This document shows, piece by piece, positions 44,112-52,250 of a stretch of DNA of 64,000 nt (position 1 is the first letter of the stretch; every line of letters begins with the position of its first letter). Origin of the DNA: Paraburkholderia sp. BL23I1N1 (GTDB lineage Bacteria; Pseudomonadota; Gammaproteobacteria; Burkholderiales; Burkholderiaceae); assembly GCF_003610295.1 (NCBI RefSeq), contig NZ_RAPV01000001.1:5146001-5210000 (forward strand), written 5' to 3'. A program made the position numbers and the translations under genes. The notes beneath the pieces are model-generated. The model was given only the letters and a program-made list of their open reading frames with translations, was not told the origin of the DNA and searched no databases.

Positions 44112-45230
44112 TCAGGTTGCGCTCTTGCGATTGGTCTGGAAGCCCGTCTGGGTGCCCAGCAGCGCCGGCGCTTCCTTCAAGCTCTCCTGCCAGAGGAGCG
44201 ATTCCATGTAGATGTTCAGTGGCTGATCCTGAATCGTCAGTTCATACACGGGCTCGTCGTGCGATGCATGGTTGTGCACAGCCCAGCCGGGTGCCGACAA
44301 CATCAGGTCGCCCGCTTTCCAGTCGTAACGGTTGCCAGCGACCATGCTGTGGCCCGAGCCGGAAAAGTAGTAGTTGATTGCGGCCGATACGTGGCGGTGC
44401 GGACGATCGACGATCTTTGGCGGACGGATTGTCATGGTTGCAAAGAAGTTCGGCGTGATGCCGTTCGTGCGCCCCGTCGTCGGGTTGTACATCATGTAGA
44501 GACGTCGGCCCACGTACTCGCTGCCAAGTGCGGCGAGTTTGTCGAGTTCTGCCTTTACGTTTTCCCACGGGAAATGGAGCGGCTTCGACTCGACAACGGT
44601 CGGGTTGATCAACGTCTCATACGGCATGAGCAGGCCGCCCTCGGTGCCGATCGGGAACGTGCCATAGGGATTCTTGCGCCGAGGATCGTCATCAGAGTGG
44701 GTAATCGCAGGACCGCTCTCGACGTCAAGCGCAACATCGAAATCCGGCACATAGATTTCCATGTGCTGAAGCAGCGGGATGTTCGAGTACACCAGCCGGA
44801 CCTGGATGTCGTCCGAGTCATTGATGTGCTGATAGGCGACGAATGACGGATGGTTCCATACGTCGTATTGACGGAATGCAATAGAGCGACCGGCAACGAT
44901 CGTGCGACCCGCACCGCGAATGCAGAAGTTGACCTCAGTCGCGTTATGGCGCATGGGTTGCGTGGCTTCGCCCGGCAACAGCACCTGCAGCATGACCTGG
45001 ATGCCGGGCGCGAGCCCCGGTGCGTCCTTACGCGCTGAGGGATGCACGATCAGCGATTGCCGGCGTCCGTCGGCCGGGGCCGGCAGGCCCGCGAGGCGAG
45101 CCACTTCGCCGTCGATTTCCTCGCGCGTGATGACCACAGGATCCCAGTAGTGATTGTCCCGCGGACGTGTTGTTGTCTGATCGACAAACGACGCCTCGCG
45201 CCGTTCGAACGCGTGCTTCAGCTCATGCAT
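44112..45230 (-). CDS. Gentisate/1-hydroxy-2-naphthoate dioxygenase-like bicupin
   Basis: The 372-residue protein has two cupin domains like gentisate, salicylate and 1-hydroxy-2-naphthoate dioxygenases, which open a hydroxylated ring next to the carboxylate. In those, the iron His residues sit in the N-terminal cupin. Here that site is degenerate (PMRHNATEVNF in place of HRH; FVAYQHIN in place of WxWH). The C-terminal cupin keeps PHRHVSAAINYYFSGSG and PGWAVHNH. ATG 45230 follows a GGAGGCAG box. It is the first gene of a minus-strand operon with the DapA-type lyase and the aldehyde dehydrogenase, divergent from an HTH-citrate-synthase protein. Confidence 0.75.
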   Translation of the reverse strand: MHELKHAFERREASFVDQTTTRPRDNHYWDPVVITREEIDGEVARLAGLPAPADGRRQSLIVHPSARKDAPGLAPGIQVMLQVLLPGEATQPMRHNATEVNFCIRGAGRTIVAGRSIAFRQYDVWNHPSFVAYQHINDSDDIQVRLVYSNIPLLQHMEIYVPDFDVALDVESGPAITHSDDDPRRKNPYGTFPIGTEGGLLMPYETLINPTVVESKPLHFPWENVKAELDKLAALGSEYVGRRLYMMYNPTTGRTNGITPNFFATMTIRPPKIVDRPHRHVSAAINYYFSGSGHSMVAGNRYDWKAGDLMLSAPGWAVHNHASHDEPVYELTIQDQPLNIYMESLLWQESLKEAPALLGTQTGFQTNRKSAT

Positions 45231-45447
45231 GACTGCCTCCGTTTTCGGTAATGGATTTGTGCTTCGGTCACGTCGCTGCGCAACCGTTGCCATCCGAAAA
45301 CAATAGACTTCATTAAGAATTCGATCAAGATTGATAATTCAAATCAATATAAAGGCGTTAGCTTGCCGCTGGGCCTTGTCTAATGGGTGTTCCGGCGCTC
45401 GATGTACAATTGATTAAATCTACTTTGTCAAAGGAATGCGTCGTCCC
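45231..45447. promoter_or_regulatory. Divergent promoter region with inverted repeat
   Basis: This AT-rich region separates the bicupin operon from the HTH-citrate-synthase gene. It contains ATTGAT, seven bases, ATCAAT (45330-45348) and a further ATTGATTAAAT near 45410. These are candidate operators for the adjacent HTH protein. Confidence 0.5.
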
Positions 45448-46701
45448 ATGGCCAAGGATTTATTGACTCGAAGCGAAGTGCTCGAATTGCTCAACATCAA
45501 GGCGGGCACGCTCTACGCGTACGTGAGCCGGGGCTTGATCAAGACGGCTCCGCACCCGGACGGTCGCAAGAGCCTGTATTTCCGGACCGACGTAGATCGT
45601 GTTCGCAGCCGCAAACGTGGGCGACCGCCGCAGATCGCCGCGGCGGAATCCACGATGCACTGGGGTGCGCCGGTAGTGGCCTCTGCAATCACACAGATTG
45701 CCGAGGCGGGCCCGTCCTACCGGACCCGCCCGGCCGTCGAAATGGCACGCGCGGGAGTGTCGTTCGAATCGGTCGCGCAATTGCTGATGACAGGAATGTG
45801 GCAAGACAATTTCGCGGCCTGGCCGGCCATCGACACGCCGGAAGATGTGAAGCAGCTGATTGATCATTACCAGGCGTCGCAAGTGGCCACCGATATTGGC
45901 AATCTGCTCGGCATGGTGACATTCGCGTTGGGTATGCGCGGCAGGGGACCGGCGGAAATCGCGGACGGCGCATCCGTGCCGGCCGCAAGGCTCCTGATGC
46001 AAACGATGGCTGGCTGCCTGGGTTTCCTGCAGACGTCGCGCCGCTTCGCAGCGCGCCAGGCATTCGAGTCGCTTCCGGCGTTTATTCTGCGCGTCAGCGG
46101 CGTTGATGTCTCGCCGGAGGCTCTGCGCGCATTAAATGGAGCGATGGTCGTACTCGCCGATAACGAACTGGCGCCGGCGACATTCGCCGCGCGCATTGCT
46201 GCATCGACCAACGCTGACCTCTTCAACTGCGTTGCAGCAGCAATAGGCTCGCATCTCGGATTCTCAACAGGCACGGCCACCCACAAGGTGGAGTCCGCAT
46301 TGCTTCAGACGACGTCGGCCAAGGACCTGGCACAGCGCAAGAGCCTCGTCAAGGAGTACGGCGCAAGCCTGTTCGGTTTCAATCATCCAATGTATCCCGG
46401 AGGTGACCCCCGGGCGGACGTCATACTGGACCTGGTCCAGGCACTCCCGAGACTGGAAAGCGGCACCCGTAATACTCTCGCGTTTCTCGCCGAACTTCGC
46501 GCACAGCAGCAGGCGCATCCGGGCGTCGCAATAGCGCTGGTCACGCTTGCCCGGGCGTTGGGGATGCCCGACGGGTCTGCAACGGCGATCTGGGTACTAA
46601 GCCGCACGAGCGGCTGGGTGGCGCACGTGTTGGAGCAGCGCACGATGGGCTTCTTGCTCAGGCCGCGCGCGAAATACATAGGTAGCGCTGCCTTGCGCTG
46701 A
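45448..46701 (+). CDS. HTH-citrate-synthase-fold protein, probable ligand-sensing regulator
   Basis: The 417-residue protein starts with an excisionase/MerR-like helix-turn-helix (LLTRSEVLELLNIKAGTLYA, then SRGLIKTAPHPDGRKSLYF). After a basic RSRKRGRPP linker comes a citrate-synthase fold. Of the three citrate-synthase catalytic residues only the His of LFGFNHPMYPGGDPRAD remains. The HGxA segment reads GFSTGTAT (His lost), and the Asp of the NxD block reads PGVAIAL (Asp lost). ADHE is ADNE. It is thus unlikely to make citrate and more likely senses an acyl-CoA or carboxylate to regulate the divergent bicupin operon. ATG 45436 abuts its ribosome binding site, so I chose 45448. Confidence 0.78.
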   Translation: MAKDLLTRSEVLELLNIKAGTLYAYVSRGLIKTAPHPDGRKSLYFRTDVDRVRSRKRGRPPQIAAAESTMHWGAPVVASAITQIAEAGPSYRTRPAVEMARAGVSFESVAQLLMTGMWQDNFAAWPAIDTPEDVKQLIDHYQASQVATDIGNLLGMVTFALGMRGRGPAEIADGASVPAARLLMQTMAGCLGFLQTSRRFAARQAFESLPAFILRVSGVDVSPEALRALNGAMVVLADNELAPATFAARIAASTNADLFNCVAAAIGSHLGFSTGTATHKVESALLQTTSAKDLAQRKSLVKEYGASLFGFNHPMYPGGDPRADVILDLVQALPRLESGTRNTLAFLAELRAQQQAHPGVAIALVTLARALGMPDGSATAIWVLSRTSGWVAHVLEQRTMGFLLRPRAKYIGSAALR

Positions 46702-46800
46702 ACTTATCGGTTGCCCCGGTGACACGCACTGTTGCAAAAACTATTGTGGACCGAGAGGTCCGAAACGGCTGCCACATCGAACAAATTACGAGAAGGGGAT
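46621..46800. repeat. Segment shared with 59419-59600
   Basis: The last 27 or so codons of the HTH-citrate-synthase gene and the following 100 bases are strongly similar to 59419-59600. Shared landmarks are CAGCGCACGATGGGCTTC, CTTGCGCT before the stop, GACACGCACTGTTGCAAAAA and GTCCGAAACGGCT. In the other copy the segment leads straight into a TetR gene; here the similarity stops at the equivalent start codon. Confidence 0.8.
46748..46761. promoter_or_regulatory. TetR-type operator, stranded copy
   Basis: GGACC-GAGA-GGTCC has the same arms as the two palindromes around the TetR gene (59547-59560 and 60220-60233). No TetR or target gene remains beside it. Confidence 0.6.
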
Positions 46801-46870
46801 GGCGGCGTTTGTCAACGGTAGGCGGCTCGCGATGCCGTCGTAGACGGACGCAAGAATCGACATCAAAGTG

Positions 46871-47011
46871 ATGTCCATCATTTTCGAAGTGGTGGACACC
46901 ATTTTGTCAGAGCCAACTCAGAGGCCTTGCAGCCGTAAAGGCCGCCCGAACCATAGTCCAGAATTCCGCCGTCGCCTGGCGATGGCAGCTTGTGAATCAG
47001 GGGTGTCAGTC
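46871..47011 (+). pseudogene. IS66-family TnpA N-terminal fragment
   Basis: About 47 residues match the start of IS66 OrfA proteins: PCSRKGRPNHSPEFRRRLAM followed by AACESGVSV. The usual continuation into the helix-turn-helix is cut off, and the LysR gene begins 15 bases later. The start codon and upstream frame survive, but no other part of the IS remains here. Confidence 0.65.
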
Positions 47012-47025
47012 GTCATCTGTCCAAG

Positions 47026-47922
47026 ATGCAAGCGCTCCCCTCTTTCAACCATCTGCGCAGCTTTCAGGTCATCGGTCATCACCTAAATCCTGTGCACGCG
47101 GCACGCGAACTGAACCTAAGTCCATCGACGCTATCGTATCAACTTGGCATCCTTGAAGAGCGGCTCGGCGTGCGTCTGTTCATACGCACGGGCCGCGGGC
47201 TCGCGTTCACCGATGCTGGCCGCGAGTTACATGGAGAAGTAGATCGATGTCTTCGGCAACTCTGGACGGCATGGCAACGCGTCGCAGTGCGCGGCGCATC
47301 TGCTCCGCTCATCGTCAATTCGCTGCCGACATTTGCTATGCACTGGTTGTTGCCGCGGCTCGCTGCGGTCCAAGAGCAGTTCTCGAACGTCGAGATTCGC
47401 GTGTCAATCTCAGCGGTCGATTTCGTGCGAGACGCGCTTGACTGCGCGATCGCATACGGTGACGGTGATTGGCCGGGGTTGCGTTGCGATTTCCTTCGTG
47501 CCGAAAAGTTAATCACTGCATGCTCCCCAACGACGCGTACGGCTAAAGCGCCGCTAGTGGGTGTCGCTGACCTGGCGCATCATACGCTGCTCTCCGCCAG
47601 GTCTCGCCCAGAAGATTGGGCGCTGTGGGCGGAAGCCGCGGATAGTCCAGCGCCAGCGGGCGAACGTCAGTTGGTTCTCGCCTCGCGGATCGTGGTGATT
47701 CAAGCCGCCTGTGAAAGCCTCCGAGTGGCGGTCGTGGACCCGGCGATGGTGCGGGCGGAGTTATCGGCAGGTCGACTAGTGCAGGCTCTGCCTGAAGTGG
47801 CTCGAGGAAAGGGCTCGTACTATCTCCTCTATCCCGAAGGAGAGGAAGCATTTGCGCGAGTGGGTGCGTTTCGGGCTTGGTTGCTCGCAGAACTTGCGGT
47901 GGAAGAGACGCGGATCGCATGA
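47026..47922 (+). CDS. LysR-family transcriptional regulator (GcvA-like)
   Basis: The 298-residue regulator has an N-terminal winged HTH (FNHLRSFQVIGHHLNPVHAA, then LNLSPSTLSYQLGILEERLG) with FxRTGRGLAFTDAG, and a substrate-binding domain that follows the GcvA/AmpR pattern, ending in RVGAFRAWLLAEL. It lies between gene fragments, with an IS66 remnant 15 bases upstream and an aldehyde dehydrogenase fragment directly downstream. Its natural promoter and target have probably been removed. The coding sequence itself is intact. Confidence 0.82.
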   Translation: MQALPSFNHLRSFQVIGHHLNPVHAARELNLSPSTLSYQLGILEERLGVRLFIRTGRGLAFTDAGRELHGEVDRCLRQLWTAWQRVAVRGASAPLIVNSLPTFAMHWLLPRLAAVQEQFSNVEIRVSISAVDFVRDALDCAIAYGDGDWPGLRCDFLRAEKLITACSPTTRTAKAPLVGVADLAHHTLLSARSRPEDWALWAEAADSPAPAGERQLVLASRIVVIQAACESLRVAVVDPAMVRAELSAGRLVQALPEVARGKGSYYLLYPEGEEAFARVGAFRAWLLAELAVEETRIA

Positions 47923-47955
47923 GATGGCGATTCGCGGTCGGGTTCTCTTGTCGGT

Positions 47956-48078
47956 GTCGCTGTCGAGCGCAAATTCCGACTCGCCAACGATACGGTCTTT
48001 GGACTCGCAGCTTAGTTCTATAGCCGGAACATCGGCCGAATCTGGCGCGTCGCCAAACGACTCGAGTATGGAGTGGTG
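47956..48078 (+). pseudogene. Aldehyde dehydrogenase C-terminal fragment
   Basis: In one frame this reads RLANDTVFGLAA, stop, FYSRNIGRIWRVAKRLEYGVV, the stretch of succinate-semialdehyde-type dehydrogenases after the catalytic Cys. The TAG at 48013-48015 stands where family members have Tyr. Similarity ends sharply where an IS66 fragment on the opposite strand ends. Confidence 0.7.
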
Positions 48079-48201
48079 TGCCACGATCGAGACCGATGCA
48101 CCGGGTTCCAGCGTTTCCTTGACGATTTGCTGCTTGAATTCTCGCGGATATACACGATACCCCTGCTTGGGGCGAGCATCCTTCGTTGTGCTGTCCAACA
48201 T
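48075..48201 (-). pseudogene. IS66-family TnpA N-terminal fragment (second)
   Basis: About 42 residues (YPREFKQQIVKETLEPGASV preceded by a short basic arm) match an IS66 OrfA start different from the one at 46871. It is truncated at exactly the edge of the aldehyde dehydrogenase fragment, consistent with an IS insertion followed by deletion. Confidence 0.62.
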
Positions 48202-48244
48202 ATCGGCATACCCTCCTGGCTCACGAATCAGCTCACATCATGAG

Positions 48245-48867
48245 GCTGTGTCTCGCGAATCGGGGCCTGGCCTTGCCGAGCCGATTACCGCGCAACACGG
48301 CGCTCCAGCGATCGAACGGTCGCGCGACTCCCTTCCCGCGCAGCAGCGTGACGCCGGCGGCGATCAGCACCGCATACGCCGACTGGCACGTTGTTGCCGA
48401 CCAGCCAGTGTCAGTCGGCCACGCGCAGGACGGAAGCCGCGAGACTCTGCCCGAACGATGCCGACAACGCGGCCGTCAGCGCGAGTAGCGCGATGCCGCG
48501 TGCGACCTTTGACTGCGGCAGGATCGAGCGGAACAGCGCGGGCTCGAGCGTGGCGACGCGTGCGCCGCAAACCCTGCAGCATCCGCGACGCGACCAACGT
48601 GCCTATCGACGGCGACAGCGCGCAGAATAGCGAGGCAAATTTTAACAACAAGACACCGCCTCGATACACGCGCCGGTAGCCGAACCGCTCTCCGAGAGCG
48701 ACGAGCGGCAGCATGGCGACGGCCATCGCCAACTGATAGGCGTTGACTACCCATATGGCCAGCGACGGTGCGCTGCTCAGATACCGTGAGCTGAGCGGAA
48801 TGGCGATGTTGGCGATTGCCGTATGCGCTCCGCCCACGAGAGTCTCCTGCTGCAATCCTGCCGTCAC
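48245..48867 (-). pseudogene. DHA2-type MFS transporter remnant
   Basis: The first 110 codons are readable in one frame: IWVVNAYQLAMAVAMLPLVA, GERFGYRRVYRGGVLLL, and ALSPSIGTLVASRMLQGL, helices 2-4 of a 14-helix drug transporter. After LQGL the frame shifts repeatedly; later pieces such as SLAASVLRVAD appear in other frames. The gene is clearly dead. Confidence 0.72.
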
Positions 48868-48883
48868 CGTTCAAGCCTCGCAG

Positions 48884-49951
48884 TCACTTCAGGCCGAACG
48901 CGACTTCCGCGTTGGTCTGGTAGAAGCGCTTCTTGTCTTCCGGCGTGGACGACATGTTGTCGAGAATGCCGACCTCCTCGATCGCGTGTTGATACGGATA
49001 GTCCATCGCATACATGACGCGATCGGCTCCCATCATGCCTTGCGTGTACTTGATGGCGGCTTCGTCCGCTACGCCGCTGTTGGTGATGTAAAAATTCTCG
49101 CGCAGATAGTCGCTCGGCTTCTTCTGAATCGGCTTCATGCAGGCGTAACGCTCCGACTTCACGGTCGCGCGGTGCATGTAGTCGAGACGATAAGCCCAGA
49201 ACGGCAGCGCTTCGCCCATGTGGCCGAGAATGATCCGTAACTTCGGGAAGTGGTCGAACACGCCCGCCGTAATGATTCGCAGCGCGTGCAGTCCGGTCTC
49301 GACGCCGAAGCCGAAGATTGCGCCGTCGAGGCCGCACTCGAGGAACGGCTGAATCATGTTGCGCGGTGGCGTGTTCGGGTGCAGGTAGATCGGCGTGTCG
49401 TTCGCCTCGGCGGCTTCAAAAATGGCCCAAAACTTCGGATCCGAAAGATATTCACCATGCGTGTGCGAATTGATGATGACACCGTTAAGCCCCAGCTTTT
49501 GCACGCCCCGCTCAATCTCCTTCGCTGCCGCTTCTGGGTCTTGCGGCGCTACAGCAACCATTCCCGTGAAACGCGTCGGGTGCTTGCGAACTGCTTCCGC
49601 CAACTCATCGTTGGCGACCTTGGCGAACGCAACGGCCGATTCCCCGTCCATGACCTGCACGCCGGGCGACGTCAGTGCGATCACCTGCCGGTCGATCCCC
49701 GCTTCGTCCATATGATGCAGTCGTTGCTCGCCGAGGTCAGTGAGGCATTCGATAATGTGCCGCGCCCGGGCGCTCTTGCTGCTCATATAGAAGCCGATCA
49801 GGCTGACGAAGCCGGGATCGGGGTCCGCGCCCTCAAGAATCTTGCGCCAAATCTGAAGCATTTCCGCTGGCGCGAACGCTTCTTCAGTGGCAATGCGCTT
49901 ATAGGCGACCTTGCCCGGGCGCGGGGCTGTCGTAGTTTGGCTTTGATCCAT
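48884..49951 (-). CDS. Metal-dependent aromatic-acid decarboxylase (amidohydrolase-2 family)
   Basis: The 355-residue TIM-barrel belongs with the 2,3-dihydroxybenzoate/gamma-resorcylate decarboxylases. The N-terminal IATEEAFAP resembles the EEAFA start of 2,3-dihydroxybenzoate decarboxylase, where Ala replaces the second metal His of gamma-resorcylate enzymes. Other metal/active-site residues are present: His in IYLHPNTPP, His in ILGHMGEALPFW, and Asp in MYAMDYPYQ. It should remove CO2 from a hydroxybenzoate to give a phenol or catechol, feeding the extradiol dioxygenase upstream on the same strand. ATG 49951 is preferred over 50002. Confidence 0.75.
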   Translation of the reverse strand: MDQSQTTTAPRPGKVAYKRIATEEAFAPAEMLQIWRKILEGADPDPGFVSLIGFYMSSKSARARHIIECLTDLGEQRLHHMDEAGIDRQVIALTSPGVQVMDGESAVAFAKVANDELAEAVRKHPTRFTGMVAVAPQDPEAAAKEIERGVQKLGLNGVIINSHTHGEYLSDPKFWAIFEAAEANDTPIYLHPNTPPRNMIQPFLECGLDGAIFGFGVETGLHALRIITAGVFDHFPKLRIILGHMGEALPFWAYRLDYMHRATVKSERYACMKPIQKKPSDYLRENFYITNSGVADEAAIKYTQGMMGADRVMYAMDYPYQHAIEEVGILDNMSSTPEDKKRFYQTNAEVAFGLK

Positions 49952-50061
49952 GAGCCCATTCCTCTCTTGCTGGTTAAGAATTGTGGAAGCCAGTGCATCC
50001 AAACAGCACGCTGTAAGTTCCGGCGTCCGTCAGTCACTTCAATGCTACCGCCTTGCTCGCA

Positions 50062-51111
50062 TTAGAACCTGTGGACGAGGCCAATCTGCATGCCCTTTGC
50101 TGTCGCACCAGGATAGGCCACCGGAATACCTGCGGTCGTCGCGCCGTTCATAGCAAAAGTTGCCTTGTTCTGATTGTCGATCCATGCCGCCGCGGCATAC
50201 AGAGTGGTTCGTTTAGACAAAAAATAGTTGTAACTAACACCGATCTGATTTGCGTTGTTATCAAGAGACGACTTGTCCCGTGCGTGTCCTATCCCGATGG
50301 CGGCGGTCATGTCTGGGCTGATCGTGTAACGTAGCGATGCGACATACACATCTCGATTGAGCGGCGTTTCGGTCTGCCGGTTGTTGTTATAGCCAATAAA
50401 AGCGGTCACCGGCCCAAAGCTGTACGACACTCCCGCATATAGTGCCTTCAGAGTGCTTCCAGGCGGAGCGGACGGATAGCTGATTCCCACGGGATCATTG
50501 ACGCTCTGGTAACCGAAGGTCGCCCCCACCGGGCCATTCGCGTATTCGATTCCCACGTGGTAGTTCGCTATACCGTTTTGCGGGGCCGTCGTTGTGTCTC
50601 TCAGTCCCACCATAAATTGAGCAGTCAGGCCCGCGATGTTGGGTGTGTGATACGAGATTGCATTGTTCACTCTCGGAACGATACTGAGGAAGCTGATTAG
50701 CGCAGACCCGATTGTCGCTCCACCGAATGCGTCCAGAAGACCAGAAACGGGGATGTAGACAGGGGAGTTCTGACGTCCGAACCGCAGTTCCCCCCACGGA
50801 CCGGCCACACCAACCCAAGCCTGACGACTAAATGAAAGGCTGGGTGTACTAACTGCACCGTTGTTTACCAAAAATCCCTGCTCAAGCGTGAATTTAATGG
50901 AATAACCTCCTCCGATGTCCTCAGTGCCTAGAAAGCCGAATCGTGATCCGAGCACCTCTCCCGAATCCATACGAACAGCTGTCCCGCTCCCTACGTTAGC
51001 GACCTCGACGCTGTTATCCAAAATTCCATAAAGGGTCACTCCTCCAGAAGCGTGGGCACTCAACGAAAGAACCATCAGTGACGTCCATAATATAGGATAC
51101 CGAAGCTTCAC
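50062..51111 (-). CDS. Outer-membrane general porin (Burkholderia type)
   Basis: The 349-residue porin has a signal peptide ending near AHAS, first strand GGVTLYGILDNSVEV, GSRFGFLGTEDIGGGYSIKFTLEQGF, and LRFGRQNSP, and ends GLVHRF. It is the shortest and most diverged of the three porins in the window. It lies between the decarboxylase and the extradiol dioxygenase on the same strand, so it is probably induced with the cluster to admit its substrate. Confidence 0.87.
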   Translation of the reverse strand: MKLRYPILWTSLMVLSLSAHASGGVTLYGILDNSVEVANVGSGTAVRMDSGEVLGSRFGFLGTEDIGGGYSIKFTLEQGFLVNNGAVSTPSLSFSRQAWVGVAGPWGELRFGRQNSPVYIPVSGLLDAFGGATIGSALISFLSIVPRVNNAISYHTPNIAGLTAQFMVGLRDTTTAPQNGIANYHVGIEYANGPVGATFGYQSVNDPVGISYPSAPPGSTLKALYAGVSYSFGPVTAFIGYNNNRQTETPLNRDVYVASLRYTISPDMTAAIGIGHARDKSSLDNNANQIGVSYNYFLSKRTTLYAAAAWIDNQNKATFAMNGATTAGIPVAYPGATAKGMQIGLVHRF

Positions 51112-51285
51112 GTTTGTTGTCTCCTTGAATTCTTATTTGTTGTCGGGCGGCAAATCTCGCCTCGACCTGGCGCTCCGCGCTGTTCGACATGTGCCGTAGC
51201 CGCCGCGTTAGATCGGCTTGCTGAACGAACACTATCGAAGAAAAAGTGCGACAGAGCGCCAGGTCGGCGTCGAGGTGCTGTGGGA

Positions 51286-52230
51286 TTACGGTTTCACATT
51301 GTTTCGAAAACGGTCTGACGGAGGATCGCCCCACTGATTGGTGAGGCCTTCTTTAACGTCCCAGACCCCTATGGGCGCGCTTGCGTTCAACCGATCGGAG
51401 TCCGCCCAGTGCTCGTGAGCGTGTCCGAACGGATCATTCCAGTAGTCGAAAAGTTGGCTTCCTAGCAGATGTCGACCGACACCCCAAAGCTGGTCATAGC
51501 CGCGTGATTTCAGAAAGTGGTGGTCCGCCATGACAGCGTCGATGTCTTGAGCTTCGAAAGAGACGTGGTGCAATCCCGCCGTCGCCGAGCGCATCGGAAG
51601 GAATGCATGATGGTCCACGTAATCATCGCCTTTGTCGACTCGAAGGAAGGACGCGATGTGTTCTGAACCGCCATGACCGAAGACTTCATCGGAGGCGACA
51701 AAGCCAAGTGTCTGTGCGAACCACTCCGCAGTCTCGGAAACGATTGGCGTCCCAAGCACGACGTGGGCAATCCGCTTGACTGGAGTTGGCTGCCCTTGCG
51801 GCAGCCGCAACACTGTTCCTGCCCGGGCGAGAGGGCGACGACCTGTATTAACCGCCTGCCGTTCGATGTTAATCGGCTCGCGCGCCTCGATTCCGTACAC
51901 CACATCAACGGCATAGCCGTTGGGCTCCTGCAGTCTCAGACGCATGCCGCCGCCCGGTTCGTCAATTTGCTCGACTTGACGTCCCGTTGCAGCTGCAAGC
52001 ACATGGAGATCACTTTCGTTCTTCGCTTGAAAAGCGAAGCCAAGGAGGGAGAGCGGGCCCTCATGAATGATGTAGCAATGAGGGGCCGCGTCTGTGCCCC
52101 GGAAGTAGATTGCATCTGCAGTCTCAGCGACTGAAATCAGACCAAAGTCGGTGAGGAAGCTCTTTGCTTTCGCGAGGTCGGGAACTTGTCGACGAATGTA
52201 GACAAGTTCGTTGCATTTTATCGTGCTCAT
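51286..52230 (-). CDS. Extradiol ring-cleavage dioxygenase (two-domain VOC)
   Basis: The 314-residue protein has two VOC modules. The C-terminal module carries the iron site: His in KRIAHVVLGTP, His in AGLHHVSFEAQD, and Glu in GHAHEHWADSD. GVGRHLLGSQLFDYWNDPFG is shared in pattern with the enzyme at 16980-17942, so the two are distant paralogs. It should open the ring of the catechol formed in this cluster. The SDR gene lies 20 bases upstream on the same strand. Confidence 0.83.
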   Translation of the reverse strand: MSTIKCNELVYIRRQVPDLAKAKSFLTDFGLISVAETADAIYFRGTDAAPHCYIIHEGPLSLLGFAFQAKNESDLHVLAAATGRQVEQIDEPGGGMRLRLQEPNGYAVDVVYGIEAREPINIERQAVNTGRRPLARAGTVLRLPQGQPTPVKRIAHVVLGTPIVSETAEWFAQTLGFVASDEVFGHGGSEHIASFLRVDKGDDYVDHHAFLPMRSATAGLHHVSFEAQDIDAVMADHHFLKSRGYDQLWGVGRHLLGSQLFDYWNDPFGHAHEHWADSDRLNASAPIGVWDVKEGLTNQWGDPPSDRFRNNVKP

Positions 52231-52250
52231 AGTATTTCTCTGGACAGTTA

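Noticed and set aside
45448..46701. Reading the HTH-citrate-synthase protein as a metabolic citrate or methylcitrate synthase
   Set aside because: Two of three catalytic residues are replaced and a DNA-binding domain is present.
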